DNA of 34,849 nucleotides, from the NCBI GenBank assembly GCA_035716845.1, contig DASTJE010000047.1, positions 1 to 34,849 of the forward strand. The letters are read 5' to 3'. Source of the stretch: CADEEN01 sp035716845. Lineage in GTDB: Bacteria > Pseudomonadota > Gammaproteobacteria > Burkholderiales > Burkholderiaceae_C. Made by a program: the position numbers and the translations under genes. Under the pieces are notes generated by a model, which made no database searches, was not told the origin of the DNA, and saw only the letters and a list, made by a program, of their open reading frames with translations. This document shows, in pieces, positions 14,203 to 22,509 of this stretch; position 1 is the first letter of the stretch; each line of letters starts with the position of its first letter.

Positions 14203-14937
14203 ATGCCCCTGCAAGCCGTCGAAACCCGCCGCCTGTACCGCCAGATCGCCGACCAGCTGCGCGCGCTGATCGCCGCCGGCGAGTTCCCGGTCGGCTCGCG
14301 CCTGCCGCCCGAACGCGATCTCGCCGCCCAGCTCGGCGTGTCGCGCCCTTCGGTGCGCGAGGCGCTGATCGCGCTGGAGGTCGAGGGCCTGGTCGAGGTG
14401 CGCATGGGCTCGGGCATCTACGTCACCGCGCTCGAGCCCACGCCGGCCAAGCGGGCCGCCGCGGCCGACGCGCTCGGCCCCTTCGACATCATGCGGGCGC
14501 GCCAGCTGATCGAGACCGAGCTGGTGGCGCTGGCCGCCGAGGCCAGCACGCCGGCGCTGGTCAAGCGCCTGCGCGCGGCGCTCAGGTCGATGGAAGAGGA
14601 CATCGCCGCCGGCGTGATGCCGCTGCGCGGCGACCGCGAGTTCCACATCGCGCTGGCCGAGGCGAGCGGCAATGCGGCGCTGGTGCGCGTGGTGGGCGAG
14701 CTGTTCGAGGAGCGCAACAACCCGCTGTTCGAGCAGCTCGGCCGCCACTTCGAGAACATCAAGAGCTGGCGTTGCGCCGTCGACGAACACCGCGCCGTCG
14801 TCAAGGCCGTGGCCGCGGGCGACACGCGCGCCGCGCGCCGCGCCATGCAGACGCACCTGCAGCTGTCGCAGGACCGCTTTGCCGCCGCCCTGGTCGAGCC
14901 CGCGCCGCCGGCGCGGGCCGTGGCCGGGCCGGCCTGA
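14203..14937 (+). CDS. GntR-family transcriptional regulator, FadR subfamily (FCD domain)
   Basis: 244 residues from ATG 14203. The winged helix-turn-helix spans about 8-75, with LPPERDLAAQLGVSRPSVREAL as its recognition core and VEVRMGSGIYV as the wing. The C-terminal all-helical FCD domain carries probable metal/ligand residues D144 and H148 (DREFHIALAEASGN), H196 (DEHRAVV) and H218 (MQTHL). Members sense sugar acids or related carboxylates and usually repress catabolic genes. The palindrome at 14155-14179 is its likely operator. It is followed at 17 bases by L-idonate dehydrogenase and the TRAP genes, so a hexonate or hexuronate derivative is the likely effector. Confidence 0.93.
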   Translation: MPLQAVETRRLYRQIADQLRALIAAGEFPVGSRLPPERDLAAQLGVSRPSVREALIALEVEGLVEVRMGSGIYVTALEPTPAKRAAAADALGPFDIMRARQLIETELVALAAEASTPALVKRLRAALRSMEEDIAAGVMPLRGDREFHIALAEASGNAALVRVVGELFEERNNPLFEQLGRHFENIKSWRCAVDEHRAVVKAVAAGDTRAARRAMQTHLQLSQDRFAAALVEPAPPARAVAGPA

Positions 14938-14954
14938 ACCTTCGGGAGCATGAC

Positions 14955-15986
14955 GTGAACGACACCCTGGCCTGTACCCTGCACGGCGCGCGCGACCTGC
15001 GCGTGGCGGTGCGCGAGCCGCGCGCGCTCGGCCCGCACGACGTACGCCTGCGCCTGGGTGCCGGCGGCATCTGCGGCTCGGACCTGCACTACTGGCAGCA
15101 CGGGCGCGTGGGGGCCTTCGTGCTGCGCGAGCCGCTGGTGCCGGGGCACGAGGCCTCGGGCGTGGTCGAGGCCATCGGCGCGGAGGTCACGCGCGTCAGG
15201 CCGGGCGACCGCGTGGCGATCGACCCTTCGCACGCCTGCGGTGTGTGCGACCGCTGCCGCGAGGGGCGCATGAACCTGTGCCGCAGGATGTTCTTCCTCG
15301 GCAGCGCGAGCGTGTTCCCGCACGCGCAGGGCATGTTCGCCCAGCGCTTCGTGATGGGCGAGCGCCAGCTCACCCCGGTCAACGAGCCCGAGGTGTCGCT
15401 GGGCGAGATCGCCTGCGCCGAGCCGCTGTCGATCGGCCTGCACGCGGTGCGACGCGCCGGCGAGCTGCTCGGCCGGCGCGTGCTCGTCACCGGCGGCGGC
15501 ACCATCGGCTGCATGTGCGTGATCGCCGCGCGCCTGGCCGGCGCCGCCGAGGTGGTGGTGGCCGACATCGCCGACCGATCGCTCGAGATGGCGCGCACGG
15601 TGGGCGCCGACGCCGGCGTGCGCAGCGACCGCGACGGCGCCTCGCTGGCCGAGCGCTTCGACGTGGCCATCGAGGCCGCCGGCGCCGCCGCGGCGCTCGC
15701 CACCTGCCTGGCTGCGGTGGACCGCGGCGGGCGCATCGTGCAGGTGGGCACGCTGCCCGACGAATTGCCGTTCCCCGCCAACCGGGTGATGGCGCGCGAG
15801 CTGGACTACGTGGGCGCGTTCCGCGCCAACGGCGAGTTCGACCTCGCGGTGCAAGCGATCCGCACACGCCGCGCCGACGTGCGGCCGCTGATCAGCGCCC
15901 AGCTGCCGCTGGCGCGCGCGGAAGAAGCCTTCGTGCTGGCGGCCGACCGCTCGCGCAGCACGAAGGTGCAACTGGTGTTCGAGTGA
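14955..15986 (+). CDS. idnD: L-idonate 5-dehydrogenase-like zinc alcohol dehydrogenase
   Basis: 343 residues from GTG 14955, with GGGAG upstream. Medium-chain dehydrogenase features: catalytic zinc ligands C40 (GGICGSDLHY), H65-E66 (PGHE) and E156; structural zinc cysteines C95, C98, C101 and C109; nucleotide-binding VTGGGTIG at about 178-185. Segments FFLGSASVFPHAQGMFAQ and the terminal TKVQLVF resemble E. coli IdnD. That enzyme interconverts L-idonate and 5-keto-D-gluconate with NAD(P). Other acid or polyol substrates (sorbitol, L-threonine) are less likely because those relatives lack the FGSA..FPH segment. It is the first structural gene after the GntR regulator. Confidence 0.88.
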   Translation: MNDTLACTLHGARDLRVAVREPRALGPHDVRLRLGAGGICGSDLHYWQHGRVGAFVLREPLVPGHEASGVVEAIGAEVTRVRPGDRVAIDPSHACGVCDRCREGRMNLCRRMFFLGSASVFPHAQGMFAQRFVMGERQLTPVNEPEVSLGEIACAEPLSIGLHAVRRAGELLGRRVLVTGGGTIGCMCVIAARLAGAAEVVVADIADRSLEMARTVGADAGVRSDRDGASLAERFDVAIEAAGAAAALATCLAAVDRGGRIVQVGTLPDELPFPANRVMARELDYVGAFRANGEFDLAVQAIRTRRADVRPLISAQLPLARAEEAFVLAADRSRSTKVQLVFE

Positions 15987-16009
15987 CCTAGACGACAGGA
16001 GACGCAATC

Positions 16010-16990
16010 ATGATGAACCGAAAGACGCTCTTCAAGACCTTGCTGGCGGCTGCCGTCGTGGCCCTTGCCGCGCCCGGGGTGGCCCAGACGAAGCAGCTCA
16101 AGTGGGCCCATGTCTACGAGACCAGCGAGCCGTACCACACCGAAAGCGTGTGGGCCGCCGGCGAGATCAAGCGCCGCACCAACGGAAAGTTCGACATCCA
16201 GGTCTTCCCGGCCTCCTCGCTGGGCAAGGAAAGCGACATCAACCAGGGCATGACCCTGGGCACCGTCGACATGATCATCAGCGGGCCGAGCTTTGCCGCG
16301 CGCGCCTACCCGCGCATCGGCATCGCCTACTACCCGTTCATCTTCCGCGACGCGGACCACCTGCTGGCCTACAGCAAGAGCGAAGTGTTCAAGGAGATGG
16401 TCGACGGCTTCCGCGCCAAGACGGGCATCCAGATCACCGCCTACACGTACTACGGCGCGCGCCACACCACCAGCCAGAAGGCCTTCACCGACTGCGCCGG
16501 CATGAAGGGCATGAAGATCCGCGTGCCCGACGTGCCCGCCTACCGCGCCACGCCCGAGGCCTGCGGCGCCAACCCGACGCCGATCGCCTTCGCGGAGGTC
16601 TACCTCGCGCTGCAGAACGGCACCGTCGAGGCGCAGGAGAACCCGCTGACCACCATCGAGGCCAAGAAGTTCTACGAGGTGCAGAAGCACATCATGCTGA
16701 CCGGCCACATCGTCGACGGCCTGACCACGCAGATCGCGCCGCATGTGTGGAATACGCTGTCGGACGCCGAGAAGCGGATCTTCACCGAGGTCACGCAGGA
16801 GGCCGCTGCGCGTGCCACGGCGCAGATCAAGAAGCGCGAGGCCGAACTGGTGGACGAGTTCAAGAAGAAGGGCCTGGGCGTGCACGCGGTCAACCGCCAG
16901 AGCTTCGTCGACGCGGTGCTCAAGGCCAAGCCGGTGGAGTCGCTCGGCTACGACAAGAAGGATTACGACCGCATCGTCGTGATCAAGTAA
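16010..16990 (+). CDS. dctP: TRAP transporter periplasmic solute-binding protein DctP
   Basis: 326 residues; AGGAG lies eight bases upstream of the chosen ATG. A signal peptide with n-region MMNRKTLFK and hydrophobic LLAAAVVALAAPGVA is probably cleaved near residue 25. The DctP-family domain follows. The ligand carboxylate-binding Arg is R171 in GMKIRVPDVP, and the NGTVEAQENP segment (about 203-212) is the other family signature. It captures an organic or sugar acid in the periplasm and passes it to DctQM. The neighbours (idnD, dehydratases) point to a sugar acid such as a hexuronate or hexonate. A hairpin repeat separates it from dctQ. Confidence 0.96.
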   Translation: MMNRKTLFKTLLAAAVVALAAPGVAQTKQLKWAHVYETSEPYHTESVWAAGEIKRRTNGKFDIQVFPASSLGKESDINQGMTLGTVDMIISGPSFAARAYPRIGIAYYPFIFRDADHLLAYSKSEVFKEMVDGFRAKTGIQITAYTYYGARHTTSQKAFTDCAGMKGMKIRVPDVPAYRATPEACGANPTPIAFAEVYLALQNGTVEAQENPLTTIEAKKFYEVQKHIMLTGHIVDGLTTQIAPHVWNTLSDAEKRIFTEVTQEAAARATAQIKKREAELVDEFKKKGLGVHAVNRQSFVDAVLKAKPVESLGYDKKDYDRIVVIK

Positions 16991-16991
16991 G

Positions 16992-17077
16992 CCCACCCCC
17001 GGAGCGCCTCGCGGCGCTCCCCCTCGAGGGGACACCGCCGGCGGACCGGCAGAGCCGGATCCGCAGCGGTCGCTTGG
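16992..17077. repeat. Dispersed intergenic hairpin repeat, copy A
   Basis: 86 bases between dctP and dctQ, matching copy B at 19082-19166 over nearly the whole length (shared CCACCCCCG, GAGCGCC..GGCGCTCCCCCTC, AGCCGGATCCGC, GCTTGG). It contains GGAGCGCC-TCGC-GGCGCTCC (17001-17020), the palindrome CCCCTCGAGGGG (17020-17031) and CCGGC/GCCGG. It resembles intergenic repeats common in Comamonadaceae-type genomes. It may stabilise dctP mRNA or reduce read-through to the membrane subunits. Confidence 0.85.
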
Positions 17078-17107
17078 ATCGTGCCGAAAGACTGCTGAGG
17101 GAGCGCC

Positions 17108-17677
17108 ATGACCGTTGACATCGATGCCGGCCCGAAGGTGATGGGCGACGACGGCGAGTTCCACGCCGTCGACGAGGCGGTGGACCTCTCCCGCACGCCC
17201 AGGGAGGCGTGGATCGCGCTGCTGCTGTTCTGGGCGCTCGGGGGCACGGTCTTCTACCAGTTCTTCACCCGCTACGCGCTCAACAACTCGGCCTCGTGGA
17301 CCGAGGAGATCGCGCGCTACCTGCTGATCGGCGTCGTCTTCGTCGGCGCCACCATCGGCGTGGCCAAGAACAACCACATCCAGGTCGACCTGCTCTACCG
17401 CTACCTGCCGCACGGGGCCGCGCGCGCGATGGCCACCGCGGTGGACGCGCTGCGCATTGCCTTCTTCGCCTCGATGACGGTGTTCACCGGGCAGATGATG
17501 CAGAAGATGGGCAGCTACAACATGACCATCATCGACCTGCCGATGAACATCGTCTACGCGGTGGTGCTGTTCGGCTTCGCGGCGATGACCCTGCGTTCGC
17601 TCTGGGTGGCGCGCGTGCACTGGCAGCGCGGCTACTCGGTGCTCGAGCGCCCCGACACCACGATGGACGACCGCTAG
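17108..17677 (+). CDS. dctQ: TRAP transporter small membrane subunit DctQ
   Basis: 189 residues with four predicted TM helices: ALLLFWALGGTVFYQFF, RYLLIGVVFVGATIGVA, AFFASMTVFTGQMM and IVYAVVLFGFAAMTLR. The conserved SWTEEIARYLLI segment of DctQ is present. An unusually polar cytoplasmic N-terminal extension of about 30 residues precedes TM1. The ribosome site GAGGGAGC is upstream of the ATG. It links DctP-captured substrate to the large subunit in a Na+-driven uptake complex. The dctM ATG follows its stop by three bases. Confidence 0.94.
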   Translation: MTVDIDAGPKVMGDDGEFHAVDEAVDLSRTPREAWIALLLFWALGGTVFYQFFTRYALNNSASWTEEIARYLLIGVVFVGATIGVAKNNHIQVDLLYRYLPHGAARAMATAVDALRIAFFASMTVFTGQMMQKMGSYNMTIIDLPMNIVYAVVLFGFAAMTLRSLWVARVHWQRGYSVLERPDTTMDDR

Positions 17678-17680
17678 GCC

Positions 17681-19075
17681 ATGCTGAAGATCCTCTTCCT
17701 GTTCCTGATGGCCAGTGGCCTCCCCGTGGCCATCGCGATGGCCGGCTCCTCGCTGCTGTACATCCTGTTCAGCGGCAACCTGCCGCCCTTCGCGGTGGTG
17801 CACCGCATGATCGGCGGCATCGACTCGTTCCCGCTGCTGGCGGTGCCCTTCTTCATCCTGGCCGGCAACCTGATGAACAACGCCGGCATCACCAACCGCA
17901 TCTACAACTACGCGCTCGCGCTGGTGGGCTGGCTCAAGGGCGGCCTGGGGCACGTCAACGTCGTCGGCTCGGTGGTGTTCGCGGGCATGAGCGGCACCGC
18001 GATCGCCGACGCCGCCGGCCTGGGCACCATCGAGATCAAGGCCATGAAGGACCACGGCTACGCCACCGAGTTCGCGGTGGGCGTCACCGCGGCCTCGGCC
18101 ACGCTCGGGCCCATCATCCCGCCCAGCCTGCCCTTCGTGATCTACGCGATGATGGCCAACGTGTCGGTGGGCGCGCTGTTCCTGGCGGGCATCCTGCCGG
18201 GCGTGCTGATGGCGCTGCTGATGATGGTCACGGTGGCCTGGTTCGCGCACAAGAACGGCTGGGGCGGCGACGTCAAGTTCCAGTGGAGCCGCATGAACAA
18301 GGCGCTGGTCGAGACGGCCGTCGTGGCGCTCTGGCCGGTGTCGGTGTACCACCTGGCGCAGTGGAGCGGGCAGCCCCAGCTCGTGGTGATCGCCGGGCTC
18401 GTGCTGCTGTTCGTGGGCGACCGCCTCTTCAAGTGGCAGGCCGTGCTGCCGATCATGACGCCGGTGCTGCTGATCGGCGGCATGACGACGGGCCTGTTCA
18501 CGCCCACCGAGGGCGCGATCGCGGCCAGCGTGTGGGCGCTCTTCCTGGGCCTCGCGTGGTACCGCACGATGACCTGGAAGGCGTTCGTCAAGGTCAGCCT
18601 CGACACGGTGGAGACCACCGCCACCGTGATGTTCATCGTCGCCGCCGCCTCGATCTTCGGCTGGATGCTCACCGCCACCGGCGTCACCGCGGCGCTCGCG
18701 CAGTGGGTGCTGGGCTTCACCAAGGAGGCCTGGGTCTTCCTGCTGCTGGCCAACGTGCTGATGCTGATCGTGGGCTGCTTCCTCGAGCCGACCGCGGCCA
18801 TCACGATCCTGGTGCCGCTGCTGCTGCCCATCGCCACCCAGCTCGGCGTCGATCCGGTGCACTTCGGCCTGGTGATGGTGCTCAACCTGATGATCGGCCT
18901 GCTGCACCCGCCGATGGGCATGGTGCTGTTCGTGCTCGCGCGCGTGGCCAAGCTCAGCGTCGAGCGCACGACGATGGCCATCCTGCCCTGGCTGGTGCCG
19001 CTGCTCGCCAGCCTGATCGTGCTGACCTACGTGCCGCAGATCGTGCTCTGGCTGCCGCGCACGCTGGGGATGTGA
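17681..19075 (+). CDS. dctM: TRAP transporter large membrane subunit DctM
   Basis: 464 residues, slightly longer than the usual 425-440, with about twelve TM helices and two re-entrant hairpins. Signatures are MSGTAIADAAGLGTIEIKAM (about 104-123) in the first repeat and PIIPPSLPFVIYAM just after it. The second repeat has GLFTPTEGAIAASVWALFLG and LLHPPMGMVLFVLARVA. A central segment near 200-250 (HKNGWGGDVKFQW onward) is an insertion relative to most DctM, with extra hydrophobic stretches. It is the ion-coupled translocation subunit, with DctPQ from the same operon. Confidence 0.95.
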   Translation: MLKILFLFLMASGLPVAIAMAGSSLLYILFSGNLPPFAVVHRMIGGIDSFPLLAVPFFILAGNLMNNAGITNRIYNYALALVGWLKGGLGHVNVVGSVVFAGMSGTAIADAAGLGTIEIKAMKDHGYATEFAVGVTAASATLGPIIPPSLPFVIYAMMANVSVGALFLAGILPGVLMALLMMVTVAWFAHKNGWGGDVKFQWSRMNKALVETAVVALWPVSVYHLAQWSGQPQLVVIAGLVLLFVGDRLFKWQAVLPIMTPVLLIGGMTTGLFTPTEGAIAASVWALFLGLAWYRTMTWKAFVKVSLDTVETTATVMFIVAAASIFGWMLTATGVTAALAQWVLGFTKEAWVFLLLANVLMLIVGCFLEPTAAITILVPLLLPIATQLGVDPVHFGLVMVLNLMIGLLHPPMGMVLFVLARVAKLSVERTTMAILPWLVPLLASLIVLTYVPQIVLWLPRTLGM

Positions 19076-19081
19076 ATATGG

Positions 19082-19166
19082 TCCACCCCCGTAGCGCCTT
19101 CGGCGCTCCCCCTCAAGGGGGCACCGCCAGCGAACCGGCGAAGCCGGATCCGCGGCGGTTGCTTGG
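19082..19166. repeat. Dispersed intergenic hairpin repeat, copy B
   Basis: 85 bases between dctM and the MR-type dehydratase gene, aligned with copy A at 16992-17077. Hairpins are AGCGCC-TTC-GGCGCT (19093-19107), CCCCCT-CA-AGGGGG (19108-19121) and ACCGGCGAAGCCGGAT. Differences from copy A are mostly compensatory or in loops, such as TCGC to TTC, which suggests the stems are maintained. Confidence 0.85.
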
Positions 19167-19184
19167 CGCGATGCGAGTCCTTCG

Positions 19185-20333
19185 ATGAGTCGCATCATTT
19201 CGGTCGAGGTCTGGCGCGTCGACCTGCCGCCGCCGGTGCCGCGCAGCGACGCGATCCAGAGCTTCGTGGTGCAGGAAACGCCGATGGTGCGCATCACCTG
19301 CCGCGACGACGACGGGCGCGTCTCGCAGGGCGTGGGCTACAGCTACACCATCGGCACCGGTGGCTCGTCGGTCACCGCGCTGCTGGCCGACCACCTGGCG
19401 CCGCGTCTCGTCGGGCGCGATCCGGCCTGCATCGAGGCGATCTGGCGCGACCTGCTGTTCGCCACCCATGCCACCAGCGTCGGCGCGATCACCAGCCTGG
19501 CGCTCGCCGCGGTGGACACCGCGCTGTGGGACTGGCGCTGCCGCCGCGACGGCCAGCCGCTGTGGAAGGCTGCCGGCGGCGCCAAGCCGCGCACGCCGGT
19601 CTACACCACCGAGGGCGGCTGGCTGCACCTCGCCACCGACGCCATCGTGCAGGACACGCTGGCCGCCCAGGCCGCCGGCTTCCACGGCGCCAAGATCAAG
19701 GTCGGCCTGCCGCGGGTGGCCGACGACGTGGCGCGGCTGCGTGCGGTGCGCGATGCCGTCGGCGATGGCTTCGAGATCATGGTCGATGCCAACCAGTGCT
19801 TCACGCTCTCCGAAGCGCTGCGCCGCGCGGCGGCCTATGCCGATCTCGGCATCGCCTGGTTCGAGGAGCCGCTGCCGGCCGACGACCTCGACGGCCACGC
19901 GCGCCTGGCCGCCGCGAGTGCAGTCCCCATCGCGGTGGGCGAGTCGCTGTATTCGCCCGGCCAGTTCGCGGATGTCATCGCGCAGGGCGCCTGCTCGATC
20001 GTGCAGGTCGACGTGGCGCGCGTGGGCGGCATCACGCCCTGGCTGAAGGTGGCGCACATGGCCGAGTGCCGCAACCTGATGGTGGCGCCGCACTTCCTGA
20101 TGGAGCTGCACGCCAGCCTCACCGCCGCCGTGCCCGCGGCGCGCTGGGTGGAGTACATCCCGCAGCTCGACGCGGTGGCCTCGAGCCGGCTCGCCATCGA
20201 GGACGGCCACGCCGTCGCCCCCGATGCGCCCGGGCTGGGCATCGACTGGCGCTGGGACGAGATCGAGCGGCGTGCGAAGGACCATCGTCGCATCGCCCTA
20301 GGCACGGCTGACCCCGAGAACTCCCCATCATGA
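19185..20333 (+). CDS. Enolase-superfamily acid-sugar dehydratase, mandelate racemase subgroup
   Basis: 382 residues. The capping domain covers about 1-125. Barrel residues: the KxK pair K170/K172 (GAKIKVG), metal ligands D201 with N203 (MVDANQ), E227/E228 (WFEEPL), E253 (VGES), and H303 (VAPHF) with D276 (VQVDVARVGG) as the His-Asp dyad. This is the MR-subgroup active site used by mandelate racemase and by tartrate-, gluconate- and talarate/galactarate-type dehydratases. The locus favours a sugar-acid dehydratase giving a 2-keto-3-deoxy acid. Which epimer it accepts is unknown. Its stop overlaps the TctC start (ATGA). Confidence 0.9.
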   Translation: MSRIISVEVWRVDLPPPVPRSDAIQSFVVQETPMVRITCRDDDGRVSQGVGYSYTIGTGGSSVTALLADHLAPRLVGRDPACIEAIWRDLLFATHATSVGAITSLALAAVDTALWDWRCRRDGQPLWKAAGGAKPRTPVYTTEGGWLHLATDAIVQDTLAAQAAGFHGAKIKVGLPRVADDVARLRAVRDAVGDGFEIMVDANQCFTLSEALRRAAAYADLGIAWFEEPLPADDLDGHARLAAASAVPIAVGESLYSPGQFADVIAQGACSIVQVDVARVGGITPWLKVAHMAECRNLMVAPHFLMELHASLTAAVPAARWVEYIPQLDAVASSRLAIEDGHAVAPDAPGLGIDWRWDEIERRAKDHRRIALGTADPENSPS

Positions 20334-21301
20334 ATCTCCTCCGCAGAACCTTCTCCCTCGCGCCGCTGGTGCTGCTCATCACGACGGCCCCCACGTTTGC
20401 CCAGCAGTTCCCGAGCAAGCCCTTGCGCTGGGTCGTGCCCAGCACGCCAGGTGACGGTTCCGACATCACCGGCCGCCTCGTCGGCGAGCGCGTGGCCCGC
20501 GAGATCGGCCAGCAGGTGGTGATCGACAACAAGCCTGGCGCCGGCGGTGTGCTGGGCTCGGAGGCGACGCTGGCCGCGCCGGCCGACGGCTACACCATGA
20601 TCGTGGGCAATGCCGGGTCGCACGGCATCAACGCCGCGATCTACACGAAGCTCAAGTACGACGTGGCGCGCGACTTTGTCCCCGTGGCGCTCATCTGCAC
20701 CGCACCCAACGTGATGGTCGCCAGCCCCGGCACGCCGGCGAAGTCGATCGCGGAGTTCGTGGCCTATGCCAAGGCCAACCCGGGCAAGCTCAACTACGCC
20801 TCGGGCGGCATCGGCAGTTCCGCGCACATGTCGGCCGAGCTGCTCAAGAGCATGGCCGGCATCGAGATGACGCACGTGCCCTACAAGGGCAGTGCGCCGG
20901 CAGTCAATGCGGTACTGGCCAACGAAGTCAACGTGATGATCGGCAACCTGCCGCCCTGGACCGGGCACCTGAAGGCCGGCAAGGTGCAGGCGCTGGCGGT
21001 CACCACCGCCAGGCGCCACCCGGATCTGCCCGCCGTGCCCACGATGGCCGAGGCTTTCCCGGGTTTCGAGACCGTGGCCTGGTTCGGCCTGCTCGCGCCG
21101 GCCGGCACGCCGCAAGCGGCGATCGAGCGCGTGCATGCCGCGGTGAACGCGGCGCTCGCCGACCCCGAAGTGGCCTCGCGCATCGCCGCCACCGGCTGCA
21201 CGCCGGCGCCCATGACCCAGCAGGCCTTCGCGGATCGCGTGCGTGGCGACATCGCGCGCTGGAAGAAGCTGGCGGCCGAACGAAACATTCGCGCCGACTG
21301 A
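20330..21301 (+). CDS. Bug/TctC-family periplasmic solute-binding protein (orphan)
   Basis: 323 residues with a signal peptide (MNLLRRTFSLAPLVLLITTA, cleavage near residue 25 after FAQQ). Family hallmarks are FPSKPLRWVVPSTPGDGSD near the mature start (W/V..PGG.. loop), VIDNKPGAGG, and HVPYKGSAPAVNAVLANEV. Bug proteins bind carboxylates in the periplasm and either feed TctAB or act as sensors. No tctA or tctB gene is in the window, which is common for this hugely expanded family in Burkholderiales. It is translationally coupled to the upstream dehydratase and sits between two dehydratase genes, so a sugar acid is the likely ligand. Confidence 0.94.
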   Translation: MNLLRRTFSLAPLVLLITTAPTFAQQFPSKPLRWVVPSTPGDGSDITGRLVGERVAREIGQQVVIDNKPGAGGVLGSEATLAAPADGYTMIVGNAGSHGINAAIYTKLKYDVARDFVPVALICTAPNVMVASPGTPAKSIAEFVAYAKANPGKLNYASGGIGSSAHMSAELLKSMAGIEMTHVPYKGSAPAVNAVLANEVNVMIGNLPPWTGHLKAGKVQALAVTTARRHPDLPAVPTMAEAFPGFETVAWFGLLAPAGTPQAAIERVHAAVNAALADPEVASRIAATGCTPAPMTQQAFADRVRGDIARWKKLAAERNIRAD

Positions 21302-21327
21302 ACGCCCGGATCGACGCCGCGACAACG

Positions 21328-22491
21328 ATGCCCGACACGATCGCCGCCCTCGGCCACGAGGTGCTCAATGTGTCGCCGAAGACGAACTGGAGCTTCGTTT
21401 CGGTGCGCACTGGCGCGGGCGAGGTGGCCTGGGGCGAGGCCTCGCTCAACGCTTGGGAGCCGATGCAACGCGGCGCGGTCGAGCTGTTGGCGCAGCGCGT
21501 GTGCGGCCTCACGGTCGACCAGGCGCGCGAGGCGCTGGCTGTCTCGCCGTACTCGCCCGGGGGTCTCGTGCACGCCAGTGCGGTGAGCGCGGTTCAGCAG
21601 GCTTTGCTCGAGTTGACGTCCCGCGCGCGCGGTCAGGCTTGGTCCGCAACGCTCGGGGGTGCGCGGCGCGAGCGGCTGCGTGCCTACGCCAACATCAACC
21701 GGGCGACCACTGAACGCACGCCGGCCGGCTTCGTGGCCACCGCGCGGCGGGCCGCTGGCTGCGGCTTCACCGCCTTCAAGGCCGCACCCTTCGACGGTTT
21801 GACGCCAGCGACGTGTCCGACGGCCGAGGGCCGTCGGCGCCTGCACCACGGCATCGACTGCATGCTCGCGATCCGCGAGGCCGTCGGCCCGGATGCACGG
21901 CTGATGGTGGACTGCCACTGGCGCTTCGACGAGCCGCGCGCGCTGGAGGCACTGCAGGCGCTGGCCCCGGCGCGGCTGCACTGGTTCGAGTGCCCGCTGC
22001 CCGAGATGCCCATGCACTGGCCGGCGTTGCGGCGGGTACGCGCAGCAGCCCGCGACCGCGGCGTGCTGCTGGCGGCCGCCGAAACGCAGGTCGGCGTCGC
22101 CGGTTTCGAGCCGCTGTTCGAGGCGGACTTGTACGACGTGGTGATGCCCGACGTGAAGTACTGCGGCGGCCCCTGGGAGATGCTGCGCATCGCCGAACAT
22201 GCCCGCGCGAACGGCGTGCAGTGCTCGCCGCACAACCCCACCGGGCCGATCGCCTCGCTGCACAGCCTGAGCGTGGCCGCTGCCGCTCCCTGGGAGGCAA
22301 TGGTCGAGATCCAGTTCGACGAGAGCCCGCTGTTCGATCGCCTGGTGCCGGGGGCGCACCCACGACTCGTCGACGGCGCGTTCGGCGTGGCTACCGATGC
22401 CACTTTGCAGATCGCGCCCGATGCCTCGCTGTTTCGCGCCCACCCCTATGTGCCCGTGCCGCCGGGCGTCGAAGCCCTGGCTGCAGGCTGA
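21328..22491 (+). CDS. Enolase-superfamily dehydratase, galactonate dehydratase (DgoD)-like
   Basis: 387 residues. The N-terminal cap has VRTGAGEVAWGEAS. The barrel carries D195 and H197 in MVDCHWRFD, E221 in FECPLPE, E252 in AAETQ and H302 in SPHNPTGPIA. The D-x-H plus distal His pattern and the PHxPxGPIA strand match E. coli DgoD (D183, H185, H285). K151 in AFKAAPFDG replaces the usual strand-2 position, and K277 (PDVKYCGG) is a further unusual lysine. Expected chemistry is dehydration of a hexonate to a 2-keto-3-deoxy acid. Composition is slightly less GC-biased than neighbours, hinting at a different history. Start chosen at ATG 21328, 26 bases after the TctC stop. Confidence 0.85.
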   Translation: MPDTIAALGHEVLNVSPKTNWSFVSVRTGAGEVAWGEASLNAWEPMQRGAVELLAQRVCGLTVDQAREALAVSPYSPGGLVHASAVSAVQQALLELTSRARGQAWSATLGGARRERLRAYANINRATTERTPAGFVATARRAAGCGFTAFKAAPFDGLTPATCPTAEGRRRLHHGIDCMLAIREAVGPDARLMVDCHWRFDEPRALEALQALAPARLHWFECPLPEMPMHWPALRRVRAAARDRGVLLAAAETQVGVAGFEPLFEADLYDVVMPDVKYCGGPWEMLRIAEHARANGVQCSPHNPTGPIASLHSLSVAAAAPWEAMVEIQFDESPLFDRLVPGAHPRLVDGAFGVATDATLQIAPDASLFRAHPYVPVPPGVEALAAG

Positions 22492-22509
22492 CCGTTGCGA
22501 AGCCCGACC

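Noticed and set aside
15806..19297. Very long minus-strand open frame across the TRAP genes
   Set aside because: Low-complexity His/Arg/Gly/Asp translation, antisense to three well-recognised genes; typical GC-rich shadow.
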